Source of the DNA: Parelaphostrongylus tenuis
Lineage: Eukaryota; Nematoda; Chromadorea; Rhabditida; Metastrongylidae
Direction of reading: 5' to 3'
Assembly (NCBI GenBank): GCA_019055375.1
Contig: JAHQIW010005261.1
Coordinates: forward strand, 1-64,000
DNA: 64,000 bases
Position numbers and translations under genes: made by a program. A model generated the notes under the pieces. That model saw only the letters and a list, made by a program, of their open reading frames with translations. It searched no databases and was not told the origin of the DNA. Position 1 is the first letter of the stretch, and each line of letters opens with the position of its first letter. Positions 45,140-56,819 of the stretch are shown here, piece after piece.

Positions 45140-46870
45140 TACTATGCAGATCTTTTCACAAACCGAGCGTAGCACAAAGAACAAAACTTCTTAAGGCATG
45201 TATTGACTACAAAAGCAGGTGCGAAATAAGAGGAAATATTCAATAATAGTTGGGAATATGCTCCTTTCTGCAAAGATGTGATTCTCCTGTGAAAGAGGAA
45301 CGATTTTGGGAGCATTGGCGTTGATTGTACTCAATCTATTCATAGAGTCTAATCCATGACATTCCATAATTTAATGAGGAAAATGATTCTTTGAACAACC
45401 ACAGGACGCGTACCAATCTTCGCAGTCGTCCAAAAAGCACGAACAGGTGAGAGTCGAAAACGAAAACGACTTTCACCGTCCGCAAAGGGTTAGGGCGTAG
45501 TTTCAGAAAAATTTACAGAAGCGTGAGGACCGAGGTCTCACAACGACATTTCTAAACAGAGTAACTTATTTCCGTAAGCAGGTAATTTATTCAAGTCGTA
45601 CTACAACAGGCGCAACCTTTTGTAATCAGAGGAAGATCTACTAACTGTCAAACACGAAACCGATGACTGTTCACCATATGATTTGTCACACTCTTTTCGA
45701 GTGCTTTGAAAGCACGAAGTACTGGTTTCTCTAACTTTTGGGATGGTTTTACGTGTAATAACTCAAAAGTCCGATTATTTCTGAACCTCGGCATAATTGA
45801 AGAAATGCAGAATTTTTCACGAACTGTCCTTTTCTTTATTTGAAACTTGCACGAGGTTGGTAACTTCTTCTTTTTTTCAAAACTCAATGGCTAACGTTTT
45901 GACGGTAACGCCTTCGTCAGAGCAGAACGTATAAATCATACCATATCTGAATACTCGGTAAATATTTTGCAAGCATTAGAAGTCTAATAGAAGAGAAAAG
46001 AGATCGACAGTCTAGTCATTCTGGAAAACCCCACTTGTCCTTGTTTTTAAGAGCGGTCTGATGTGACACGACTTGCAAAATAAACCACACTGAGACTAGA
46101 AGATGAATCTGAAGTAAGGTGCCATAAAGGAGAGCTTCACACATACGTTCATCACAATAGTAATGCGCCTTCCATGATGAAAAAAAAAACATGATTTTCA
46201 ATTTGAGCAAAGTGCTGCCGTAAATGAGCAGAGCTAAATCATTATAAGGGCCCCTAATCGTTGAAATGATTAAGACTTCATTATACGAATTGTACAGCAA
46301 TAAGGATTGTTTGCTCAATTTGACGTGAAAAAACTGCAAGAAATTGATGGCGTTTTTTCAAACATAAGTCTTGCTGAGAAAGTTGGAGGGGTTTATAAGG
46401 GTTAGTAATGAAGCCTTTGCCTACTGTAATCTACTCAAAAATCTTAGCAGTGTTCCTTCTACTTCCTCACCTCACTGCTTGAAAGTTATGTCAAAATGTA
46501 GGAATCTTCTACCTTACAATTAGACCTTATGCATTAATACAGATGCGTGCTTTCCAAAGAAATCTGACGATTACCCTTTCTCCTACAGATCAATGAATTG
46601 ATAGAGCCATCTCACTCCTCGTCTGTTTCTGAACCCTTCAATGAAATTTGTGGCAGCTGCTCTATGGAAATCAGTTGGTCTCTCCGTTAACAAACGAGGT
46701 TCATAGGCGTACTAAATGAGTGTCATCATGAGAACACCAAAGTTCTACGGTTGTGATTTGTCCACCGCAAAAAATTCATTGGCAAAAACGTTTCGCAGCG
46801 AAGATTGTCCTTAGCCTTTGTTAAGCAATATCTTATACAAGAGATTTTTCTCTTAAAAGGGCACTCATAT
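45140..46870 (+). repeat. Dispersed duplication, copy 1 (partner 51.4-52.7 kb)
   Basis: Blocks shared in the same order with 51,430-52,730: TTGACTACAAAAGCA..., CTCCTTTCTGCAAAGATGTG, GGGAGCATTGGCG, the TCCGCAAAGGGTTA(G) block, CTCGTCTGTTTCT..CAATGAAAT, and GTCTCTCCGTTAACAAA...TACTAAATG. Divergence is high. The copy is about 400 bp longer because a Penelope-type fragment containing H13 sits inside it at about 45.88-46.0 kb. No protein recognised. Confidence 0.55.
45889..45923 (-). ncRNA. Penelope-type hammerhead-like motif (H13)
   Basis: Minus strand GCT, core CTGACGA intact, stem II GGCGTTACCGTC, box AAAA instead of GAAA, CGTT with GUU triplet, then AGCC. One key change (G12). Confidence 0.55.
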
Positions 46871-46879
46871 ATTTGGCTT

Positions 46880-47455
46880 TTACAATTGGCGAATGTATAC
46901 GTTTGAAAAGTCGGGAATTAATGTTGCAGCATCACAAAAGAGAAGGTGGAACTTTCTAGCCATGATACCTGACAAATGACGTATTCACCAAAGCATTGAG
47001 TGTTCTTATAGTTGTTCAATAGCTTGAGAGATCTTTATCCTGAAATTGTGCATGATTTTTGGTCTGACGTCCGTGCTACAATTTCCTAAGCAATGGAATC
47101 AAACGTTTTGCAATCGTAAGCCCATTTTCTGAACTTCACAGAGACATTTTTGATGCTATATAGTAATATTCTAATATATATTAGATAGAATATCGCTATA
47201 CAGACACACGGAAATGCGTTTTCAGTGGAAAGACCGTCCAGCTTTCTTCCAAAAAGACCACTAATCCTTACGAACTGGTGGTATGTAGTCTCATTCTGTG
47301 AAATCCGTCCGTAATTTCTTTCCTTCCTCATTCAGCAGAGTTTTCACTAGACTACTAGTGATCATTCAACAGCTTAAAAACTGGAAAATCAAGTACTAAA
47401 CCTAGCCAGTGTGGATACTTCCATAGTAAATTTTGCTGACAAGAAAAGAAGATGA
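46880..47455. other. Intergenic; one unit of the 49-kb repeat
   Basis: A single unit related to the 49.1-49.7 kb array is at about 47,355-47,410 (TCATTCAACAGCTTAAAAACTG). Nothing else recognised. Confidence 0.4.
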
Positions 47456-47461
47456 CTTTAT

Positions 47462-47760
47462 GCTTAAGACATGTAGCGCAAGTGATGATAGGTGCTGTGC
47501 ATCGCACACAATGTAATAGGTTCGATCTCGCACTCATGGCTCACCAAGCACTTCCACCATTTCGTGGTTGATAAGTTTGTGTAAAATCTGTCTTGGAGGG
47601 TAACCAACACTGACTCGATATCTCGGCAAACCACTGCGAGTCAATATTACGGCCAGATATGCATTCAATCTCCTCAAATCAAAATAAGATATAATTTGAA
47701 TACGATTGCATGGCCTCTGATGTTCTTTGCGGCCAAAAGCTTTATCTTTCTAAGTTTTCT
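47462..47760 (+). repeat. tRNA-derived SINE, copy 2
   Basis: Same order as the complete copy at 61.2-61.5 kb: GTAGCGCAAGTGATGATAGG (A-box-like), GGTTCGATCTCGCACTCATG and GCTCACCAA (B box and following conserved segment), then CAATCTCCTCAAATC, ATTGCATGGCCTC and the terminal AAAGCTTTATCTTTC. No clear target duplication. Confidence 0.75.
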
Positions 47761-47769
47761 GCTCTAGGA

Positions 47770-48600
47770 GTATGTTATTTCAACTCCAAGCGGACCTTGT
47801 TCAACATTATAAAATGGAACTTGGATTCTAAGCATATTTCATTGCTACAAAAAAGATTGGACATTACTGAAATGAGTTCTATAAGCTGATTTTCGTCGAA
47901 AAGAAAGCCCATGTTTCAAACATCTGTACTTACCAGGAAGCTGCATAGTTAGGAGGTTGAGAATATAGTTGCTTAGCTCCTTGCATCCAAACATAATGGC
48001 CTCTAATCACTTGCGTGAATTGCTCTTGACAATAGGAAAAGTAGGTATAGCAAACCTCCCAACGGAGTTTTGCTATCTTTTCGGGAATTACATGATAATT
48101 TAGGCAGCGCAAATGGTCTACGACCTTAGAGAGCAAGTGGTATCGCAGAGGCTCGAGGACCTTAGACAGAAATGGTCCAAGTGACAAGGGCGGCACCCAG
48201 CTGCCACCAACCTCAACAGTCAGTTCGATCGCGGGTCATCATCCGAACGGTCGTCTGACATCACCCGGACCACCTCACCTCGGTACATTGTCGATCCATT
48301 ACTGCTCTCTCTACACAACCTCGTTGTCTTGTAACTAATTACTTTAATAAGGTTGCATTCATACAACTTAGATGAATTCAATAGATTTGTGAGCGGAACA
48401 TAGTACTTCCGTGGCGGAGCAAACTCACTTTGGCTATGCTCGACCCATCACCGCGGTTTAGGGATTCTGCCCATATCTAATCACTAGCGACCCCACTGCT
48501 AACATTATATACTCACCCACTGGATCCCGCCGTCGGTGTTCTACTTGGGGGCGAACATAGCATTCCCAAATGGGCTCCGCCGCTTAGTCATGCTTCGACA
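47770..48600. other. Unassigned, GC-richer segment
   Basis: An 88-codon open frame lies at 48,196-47,930 (minus), with a GC-richer flank to 48,560. Layout (non-coding leader, then frame) could be the edge of an LTR element, but no LTR pair, primer site or protein motif is convincing. Confidence 0.3.
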
Positions 48601-48614
48601 ATTACGAAACATCT

Positions 48615-48812
48615 TCAATTACAATAACATCGTCAATTACAATAACATTGTCACTTGTCATAACAATGTCAAATGCAATAACATGATCATATGCAATAAC
48701 ATGATCATATGCAATAACATGATCACTTACGATAACATCATCACTTACGATGACATCATCACTTAAGATAACACCGTCAGCTACAATAACACCACTTGCC
48801 ATAACACTGTCC
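48615..48812. repeat. 18-bp minisatellite, about 11 units
   Basis: Units of the form CA(A/C)TTACAATAACATCG/TGT; the middle CATATGCAATAACATGAT is repeated exactly twice. Since 18 is a multiple of 3, both strands stay open and give hexapeptide-repeat frames, which are artefacts. Confidence 0.9.
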
Positions 48813-48934
48813 TCGATACTCCTCATCAGTCGGTCACCCGTATTGACTTACGCATATGTTCGCATAACGATATGTCGTGATCATATATATATACATTATT
48901 ATTATATTATCATTTTAGTAATGCATGTATATTA

Positions 48935-49005
48935 TAGGTTGTTTGGTTCTACCACATTGTTTGGTACTACGCCATTGTTTGGTTCCATCCTGTTGTTTGT
49001 TATAA
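48935..49005. repeat. 18-bp tandem repeat, about 4 units
   Basis: TTGTTTGGTTCTACCACA-type unit repeated with few changes; unrelated in sequence to the neighbouring array but of the same period. Confidence 0.8.
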
Positions 49006-49111
49006 CCCGTATAAACCACTGAACCACCGATGCATTTGGTGGCGCCTTTACTACAGTAGGATTATTTCCCTAATCCGCACAGTTTCGACCCCTTGGAAGA
49101 AGTGCGCTTTC

Positions 49112-49705
49112 TAACTTGGGTTAGAGATCTAGCAGTCATTCGACAGCTTAAATATTGGGAATTCAATGATGTATATTAATTTTGACATAGCATGTTCATT
49201 GGGTTTTATATAAAAAGAAAAGTCATTTTCCACACCCGGGCACTTTCCGCTGGACAGAACTCTCTCTAAAGACTTCAGTACACATCGACAGCTAAAACCT
49301 CGGCAATATCAATGATGTATTTGGTTTTTTGAAATAACTTTTCTTTGCTCTGTAGTAGCCAAAAGAATATGGGTTTCGCAAATCTGGATCATTCCTATTT
49401 TCCTCACCCTGTTTGAGCTCTTTGGAAAAACGCGTTTTTCGATTCCTCTAGAACTTCAGCAGTCATTTGATAGCTCAATCTCGAAAACTTTGAAAGTTTA
49501 TTTGTTTATTGAAATGGCCTTTTCACTCCGCTGCAATAGCCCAATAAAATTATGTCGCATACTGATGCATTTATCGCTGGAAAAAAATTTTCCTTCAGAT
49601 TTCTAGTAATCACTCGATAGCTTAAATTTTAACAATTACAGCGAAACAGTTAGTTTTTGGAGAAGACTATTTATACGATGTAGCAGTCAAAAAAAACATT
49701 CGGTT
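49112..49705. repeat. Degenerate ~160-bp tandem array, four units
   Basis: Each unit contains a CAGTCATT(C/T)GA(C/T)AGCTTAAA core about 45 bp before TTTGTTTTTTGAAAT-like sequence and GCAGTAGCC-like sequence; units begin near 49,120, 49,265, 49,445 and 49,600. Single relatives lie at 36.1 and 47.35 kb. Confidence 0.65.
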
Positions 49706-50880
49706 CCGTTTTCGTCGCGCATTCTCTGCTCCAGTATGCAGATGGGACCGATCGCTTAGCACGAGTTGAAGAAGGCTGTCAAAGAAATGAAATGCACCAG
49801 GAATCTCATGAATTGAGCTACTTTTGACCTAAAAGACCACCAAAACTCTTGAAAAAAAATCAGAAAACAAGTCTTTCTTAGCGAGTCAAGCAAGGTGCGT
49901 ATAACGAAAGAGCAGCAAAATGAATCATAAACGTGAGTGGAACATGGATAAACATAATTAAAAAGGCATTAAATTGTTCAACAAGAGTACGAACTAGGAC
50001 TTTTTCGTTGGCATCTGGTCTCCTTTCAAAATGTGGCGTTTCAAAAGAAAAATTCGCGTTAATTCCAGGTCAGCAATGATCCGATGTTCATATTGAGTAT
50101 AAGTAGATCTATATTATAAAAAATTTTCTTCCATAAGACAACAGGACAAAGTTTCCTCTATAACTCTATAGAAGTCCCAACCCTTGAAGTCCACTGATAA
50201 TAAAAAGTTTTGAATTACCGCTGGAATGGCATTACATTGCAATGTGCAGTATCATTCTTGGGAAACAGTCCGTTGTTTTACGATTGTCTTGGCATGTTGC
50301 AACCAAACATAGCTTTACTAAAGTCTCCTCTACCATTTTTTCTTCGTTAAGAGCGATTAAACTTTCTCTAGTGGCGATAAGAATCCAAATTCTCTGCAAA
50401 ACTGCACCTTGTCACTGAGTACGACTCGCGCTCGCCGCCGCGCGCTCTAGCCTCTTGTCGCGCGCAAATCAACGTGGAACTAGGCGGTTAATATAGTGTC
50501 GTCGTTTTCGAATAAACTTATACTTTTTTCGTCAATAAATAAGATTTCTGTTATCAAAATATGATGTAGCAGACTTCAATAAGGTTTATTCTATCAAAAA
50601 AAAACCTAATTGCTTCATTCTAATCCACCCTTTGAAAGGGAAAACCGAGTAAATATTAAAACATTATATTTAGAATCATTATCGAACACTACTATGATCC
50701 ATAGCACCAACTGCTTTTCAACCTCGCAATCAATATTCAATATAATTCCTAGAATGCTGAGAATGAAAAAAAATTACATTTGTGCGGTACTTTATGTAAA
50801 CTTGCACACGTTTATCTCAGAAATAGTTTTACAGAAGTCCTTTGAATGATAATTGAGTTAATTCAGTCAAAAAAGGTTAT
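49706..50880. other. Intergenic with GC-rich patch
   Basis: No gene recognised. A GC-rich patch at 50,425-50,470 (CGCTCGCCGCCGCGCGCTC) stands out from the AT-rich surroundings. Confidence 0.4.
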
Positions 50881-51600
50881 AGGAATCCAAATTTGACTAC
50901 ATAGTCCATGAAATCTGCCCGAATTAGGAAAACTGAATTGCGATTGCAAAACGTCATTTGTCATTTACTGTCAGAATGTGCTGTGGAATTATTTTCAAAT
51001 ACAAGCTTAGTATTAAAATCAGAATTTTCAAGCTATTGATTGACTACAAAGATGTCAAGAATACAGGAAAAAATTTTAATACAAGCAAGGAATGAAATCT
51101 TTTCTACAATTCTACAGTTTTTTTCCTGGAAAAGGCAAGGATTTCGGTAATCGTTAGCGCTAATTTGGTGTAAAATTACTCATATCTTGCTATAATTACT
51201 CAAAACTCATCATAAATCATTCACATGCAAATCAACTTCCGATGATACTTCATTTTTTCTCGCGAAAAAAGTTTATTAAGAATTGAAATCCAACTATATA
51301 AATCAAAGAAAATTCCGCCATGAATTAGAAAAAATGGGTTGCGATCACAAAACGCTATCTTTTACTTATTAGTAGAGCGCACACTAGAAATCTTTTCCAC
51401 AACAGGCTTACTATCAAAATGGAAAAATTTTCAAGCCATTGACTGACTATAAAAACATCAAGAAGATTAGAGAAAATGTCTAATAGCAAGTTGGAATGCA
51501 TTCCTTTTCGCAAGGACGTGGTTTTTTTCCTTTGAAAAGGCAAGACAAAATTTTTGGGGAGCATAGGCGCTAGTCCTACTAAAATTATTTATACCGTAGT
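50880..51600 (+). repeat. Local tandem duplication, ~420-bp period
   Basis: 50,890-51,180 and 51,300-51,600 are diverged direct copies: GAATTAG(G/A)AAAA..TGGGTTGCGAT or its counterpart, TTTTCAAGC(T/C)ATTGA(T/C)TGACTA, TTTTTTTCC..GAAAAGGCAAG and GCGCTA.T. The second unit continues into the dispersed duplication shared with 45 kb. Confidence 0.65.
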
Positions 51601-52730
51601 CTATCAGTGATATTATATCGTTTTTAATGATAATGTTCGACTAAGTATTCAACCAACCCGGATTTTATACTGAAACATGCACCAATTTTCATAGCCGTCC
51701 GAAATGCGCGCCCAGCTGAGGATCATAAATGATGTTCGTAGTTCCGCAAAGGGTCAAGCAGCTGCAACTACAAAATGAAGCCAACCGATGTTCTGCGCTA
51801 GTGTTTTTATATAACAGGCAATGGTAATTATCTGAACGCGCCGTTTTTGAAAGAAATTTTTCAATCACATGATACCTTAGGATTAGTGATAAAATTCTTG
51901 GGCATAATTTCTGTTGGGAGGTAAGCGAATAAAATGGTATCACTACGGTTGCTCACCTTTATGATCAGAACGATACCTAGTACCTCACGAAGAAAAATTC
52001 GATGAATGCCTACCACTTGATTTGTTTTAGAATTACTGTAGACGATTATAGGTCGGCATGACCGCTTAATTCGGGGGTAAAACATTTTCGGATTTCCCAA
52101 AAGATTGCTTTAAAACCACCTAGAGAAGTAAAAAGAAAAGCCATTCACGTTTGCGAAGGATACAGGGCTTAAATAAGACGCAACTCTACGGATGTGCAAT
52201 AACAATTCTAATTTTGTTTGCACATCTTGGGGAAGTTGCGAAAAATTCATGACGCTTCACAAACATATACTTTTATTGGGATTTGGAACTATCAAGAAAG
52301 TGTATGAGAGGAACTTCTTTCACTGTGACGTTAGTCACGTTCTTGAAAACACCAACTTTACGTGTTAATACATTTCGATTCTAGAACGGACAGGATTGTT
52401 GTGCTTTAGTACGAAATTTGACGTCTTAATGTACCTCTTTTTCTGTCACCACTTACGTTACCTCATTTTTGAGAAATTTCGACGCGACCTCATACCCACC
52501 TCGCTTTGATTCATTCTATGAAATCTACAGAAGCATCTAATTTGAATAACAGCTAATCTCTCCGTCTACAAAATAGATTCAGTAAGATACTAAATGCGGG
52601 AGGCTAATGAAAACATCAAAGCTTAACAACTGCAATTTTTGTTTCCTATAAACTTGCTGCCCAAAACTCCTCTCTTAAATGCTTTTGTTTTGTTTTTGTC
52701 AATCCATATCTGCTTTTACAAAAAATTTTT
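51430..52730 (+). repeat. Dispersed duplication, copy 2 (partner 45.1-46.9 kb)
   Basis: See copy 1 for matching blocks. It includes a 79-codon minus-strand open frame (52,100-51,861) followed by GTGAGC, exon-like but unrecognised. No structural evidence shows whether the unit is a transposon or a segmental duplication. Confidence 0.5.
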
Positions 52731-53099
52731 TCCAAAAGTGCACTCAAAATTGCGGTGTTTTGCCGATTGAAACTGTTCAATTCACGGGAATATCAGAATA
52801 TTATGTGGCACAATCAGTAATCAGAAGACGGGAGTTAAATTCAAAGAGCTCCACATGTGGAAATGATGCATTCACTAAAACTTCTATTTGAGTGCATTTT
52901 TCCACGCAGCTTATTGTCTTTTACATGTGACGTGCATATTGCCTCAAACAGTTCCTTGCGCTTCCAAAAAACTCATGACCTTATTTGCAAATCAAACGAG
53001 CTGTATGCCGTTGCTACTCACGGACAAGTGCTAATTCATTATCACGTTACAAATGATGTGATGCAAAAAATGGAGAATTTTTGATTTAATATAAAAAAT

Positions 53100-54611
53100 T
53101 TGCTTAGATTCTGAAAAAAAAGATAAAAGTTTCTACAAACACGGTGAGATTTCTGACTGCTCCCATCATTATTTCGTTTCTGGTTACAATTACGACAAAG
53201 CTGGGCTGCGGTATGATGCTTGCGGGTCAAGGTAGAGATTTTAAGAATTTATACTACAGATATTCATAGTCTTGATACATGTTTATAAACTCGAAGCGGT
53301 TGAATGATATATATCAGATCAATTCCCAAGGGCTGTTTCGATCCAAACTTCCCGAAAAAAAAGATTTTCGCAATATGAATATGAAAATTTGAGATACCTA
53401 AAGAACTTATTGAAGTTAGTGTTTTTGACTGCAAAGTATTCACTAGGAAAGCCACAAAGTTTTGCAACAAACATCTCTAGAACGTTCACCGTCAGCCGAG
53501 TCACTATTTTGCCTGTTCATAGTGTGCTCTGCAAACCCGCACTAACTGCTCGAATTTCCGGCCTTGCATTTGATAAGGGCGCAGCTCAAGGATTTGTACA
53601 ACGTCTTGTTGCAAACAGTGGGTTTTTCAAACATATATTCCGACCATTTTCTTATTTTTCGCAAATTTGGGAAGTCGTGGAGTGATAATTTTTGACATTT
53701 CTTCAGTTTCCTAGTGCTGCTATCACTGCATAACTTTTCATGATTGCTTCAGGACATTTTCAATAAACTCTTGCAGCAAGTAAAAAAACTATTCTTTAGG
53801 TCTCTGATGTTCTTGAACGTCAAGGTCGTAGCGCACTCTTACCTGATGCTGTAATCACGGACATTTTGAGTCAACTTGAAATAAGAATCACTTATGAACC
53901 AATGGGATGGCAAACAGCCTTCGGTCTAACGCACTAGCAGACTATGACTGGGTAACTACTATTGAACATTGACTTAGATTCCACACAAAAATATAATAAC
54001 CACTACATAATACTGCTTTCATCTTTGTGAACGAAAACAATCAGAAAATGACTGGGAAATGGCCCGCAATATGAAGGATTCTCACAGTGGTGTTGAAATC
54101 AAACTGTCATGGCAGATGATGGTTTTTTAACAGATATCTATGAACTTCAAGCGTATGCTGTAGCATTCAAAGCGCCAGGTGATGATTCGAAGAGCTGACA
54201 AGAATGAACAGTGATCTGTGCTTATTCCTCCTGATATTGCTCTCAATACAAGGTGTATTGCTAGTTGTTTTCTTGCAGTTAGCGAGATGCCACAGAACTG
54301 CATCATTGTTGGCATCACGGTGACAGAAATTTGTCTTGTAAGTGATAAAACTGAGTTAATGTGTATAGGCAGGAATTTCATAACGCCTATTCCACCAATG
54401 AAACGTTAGTAACAGAAACTCTCACAGTTTGAACAGTTCTTATAAAAAGCCTCCGAAAAGAAAATAGACTGTGTAGACCAAAAACTTCCTCATGGCGAAT
54501 TGGTCGAGAATGATGTGGCATAATGTACTCAACAGAGCAGTTCGGATTTTGGAATCGGGTCCATTTGGATCGCATTGTTCCTCGGCAATTGTTACTGTTG
54601 GCGGAAACTGA
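53100..54611 (+). pseudogene. Decayed multi-exon nematode gene, copy C
   Basis: Aligned blocks: about 53,130-53,225 (FLVTITTKLGCGMM, the counterpart of LLATMSKVFGCGVM in B); about 53,480-53,625 (RTFTVSRVTILPVHSVLC then ARISGLAFDKGAAQGFVQRL); 53,800-53,920 after ATTCTTTAG (VSDVLERQGRSALLPDAVIT ... RITYEPMG); 54,279-54,337 with acceptor TTCTTGCAG and donor GTAAGT (SEMPQNCIIVGITVTEICL); and about 54,490-54,611 (MANWSRMMWHNVLNRAVRIL, ending TVGGN and TGA). The last three blocks are open and in order, so this is the best preserved 3' half. The 5' half is poor and the junction from about 53,920 to 54,279 lacks an obvious donor. The same uncertainty over identity applies as for copy A. Confidence 0.68.
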
Positions 54612-54689
54612 AACAAAATGGTGGTGTGTTTCAGACAAACATTTTTATCTAACATTATCTATTGCACCCTTACAGCAGTAATAAACAGG

Positions 54690-56150
54690 AAAATCACATA
54701 TATGTGTACAATGTAATAAACTTTGATTGAGTGTTTCGATTTCGAGAACTAGCCCAGCAATTTGCAAATAAAATCAAGTGAAGGATCCTTTCTTTTCTTG
54801 TAATTCGAATAAGTATTGTCTCCCCTCTTATCTTTGCGAAAAAATGGGAAAAGATCAAAACAAGATAATAAAATATTGGATTAGAACAACAAGTAATGCA
54901 TTCATGCATAACACTATAACGAAAATGAAAGCAGCATAAATAACTACAAAATAAATTGACATATACGACTAGTCAACAATATCAAGATGTCCCAGAATTC
55001 TTTCGCACTTCGACGCTATTCTTCAATTCATCAGTTATCATTTTGAAAATCCATTAATTACCAATATGGTCACCATCATGATCAATGACAGGCAGTCACT
55101 TTTTGAGCAAGGAATGGTTGCCTTTCTTACAAAAAGAATGAGGCTGGCGACGAATGAAGTCGATAATGCCATTTTTAAGCTGGCTGTAGCCTTTGAATTT
55201 TTTCTGTTCTTCCGCACTCTCCTCTTCCAATGTCGCTATTATTATACGTGACTCTTCTCCTGTGTGCTTCAGTGTGTCGTCCTTACCGTTGCTTCGTTTT
55301 GTTCGGTGCGCCGCCCACAGTCATGACCGAGTATTCTTTCTCAGCGTACCACTTGTGTCCTACTCGACTGTCATTCCCTTCGCTCTGTCTGTCTTCTCTT
55401 GTGTGTGTTTGCGTCTCAATGTAAATGTCGAAGCCGCGCGTATCTTGGAGAAGGTGACATTTGGATTGTTCTTGACGCGTCCTTTCGCACCTCTTCCTAG
55501 GCCTTTTATATTAGTTTTCTTGTCGGTGTCTGTCTTCGTCTAACTTACTCGGGGGAGCTGTCTCAGCAGCATAGCTTATTAACTATGATAAATAGTGTGC
55601 GTTCGGGTCAGATGGACGTGTACTTGCTGGCATCGTTAGAAATATGAGCAATAATTATGACATCGGTCTTCTGCAGTGCTGAATTCACCTTATCGTGAAA
55701 CAATTGACTCTCGGGGGTAACACACTATGTCACTCTGCGCTTTGTTGAAGTCTATGGCGGAAGCTTCACGATAAATCTTAGTGAATGAGGATTGGTTGCG
55801 TGCGCGTCGTTGTCGCGAATTATAGAATCGCAAGTCGGAAACCAAGTATGATAGGAGCGGACCAATTGAGGAGTTTCATGGGTTCAGGTCTGTGAGTAAG
55901 TGGGGCTCTAGGGATTTATCAGGCTCATGGGATAGCGTAATCGGAGAAGAGACAGTACTGTGTGAGGGAAAAAATGTGAGAAGAAGTAAGGCTAGCTGGA
56001 CGTGGTCTGTAGCCCAGCGCGACAAGAATAGAATCTCGATGTTGCTTGCGCTGTATCGACGGATCAGTGTATGTACGGATATGTACCGTGGACAATCGGA
56101 AAAGGCGAAGCATCAACAGGGGAGACACAGCGCTTGGTCATAAGGCAAAG
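54690..56150. other. Intergenic, nothing recognised
   Basis: Pyrimidine-rich, low-complexity open frame at 55,193-55,543; no domain recognised. Confidence 0.4.
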
Positions 56151-56209
56151 GTGGGGTAATGGGTTTAGGAACACAAGTAAAAAAAGCTCCGTAGGATGTG
56201 TGAGAATTG

Positions 56210-56775
56210 GAGGGTCACATGGCTGACTGGAAACAGGAGAGAGGAGCGAGGGAAAGGTAGGAAAAGCTGTGGGTCGTGGACTGTATAACTAAAAGTACAA
56301 ATGCGAAGGTACAGTACTCACGAGAATAGAGGGAAATTAAAAAAGGTGGAAGGAAAAGAGGAGGAGTGTCCGCAGGAACGAGCGAGGACACATAAGGGGG
56401 TAAATAAAAAAGAGGGTAAGGGACACGAGAAGGACATTGTGGGCTGGAAAAACAAGACGATGGTCGAGCGGAAAGTCTGGGGTCACGTAAGAAAAGTGCT
56501 GTTCGGTGGGGTATAGAGCAAGCGGTTGTTGTGTAGGTGCGGACCATAGCTACATTAGAATGTGGTCCAGAAGTAAGAAGGAATCCACTTTTGATTGGGG
56601 CTGAAGTCGTAGTTGCCTGGAAGCGTCTCTTCTATGGGAGGTATAAGCGTAGGGTTGGGTGTGTCAAGGGGGGAAGGGAGAAGATAGAACAAGGAGAGAA
56701 GAGAAAAGGAGGAAGGAAGAGAAGTGGAAGAGGGGGAAAAGGGGGGAATAGCGAAAAAATTACAAGGGGGAGGAA
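56210..56775. repeat. Purine-rich (G/A) tract
   Basis: About 560 bp strongly enriched in G and A on the plus strand, densest at 56,670-56,770 (AGGAGGAAGGAAGAGAAGTG and similar). Long Lys/Arg/Glu/Gly open frames on plus and Pro/Ser/Leu on minus are composition artefacts. Confidence 0.7.
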
Positions 56776-56819
56776 GGCATATGTAAATAAAAAACAACAC
56801 GTGTATACTTTGATGTGAT

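Noticed and set aside
48615..48812. CRISPR-like regular repeats
   Set aside because: Units are contiguous 18-bp tandem repeats without unique spacers, in eukaryotic DNA; this is a minisatellite.
51861..52100. Exon of a host gene (minus) followed by GTGAGC
   Set aside because: No homology recognised and it lies inside a repeated segment; kept only as a note.
55193..56800. Open frames in pyrimidine- and purine-rich DNA as genes
   Set aside because: Their length is explained by biased composition lacking stop triplets; no domain or splice pattern.
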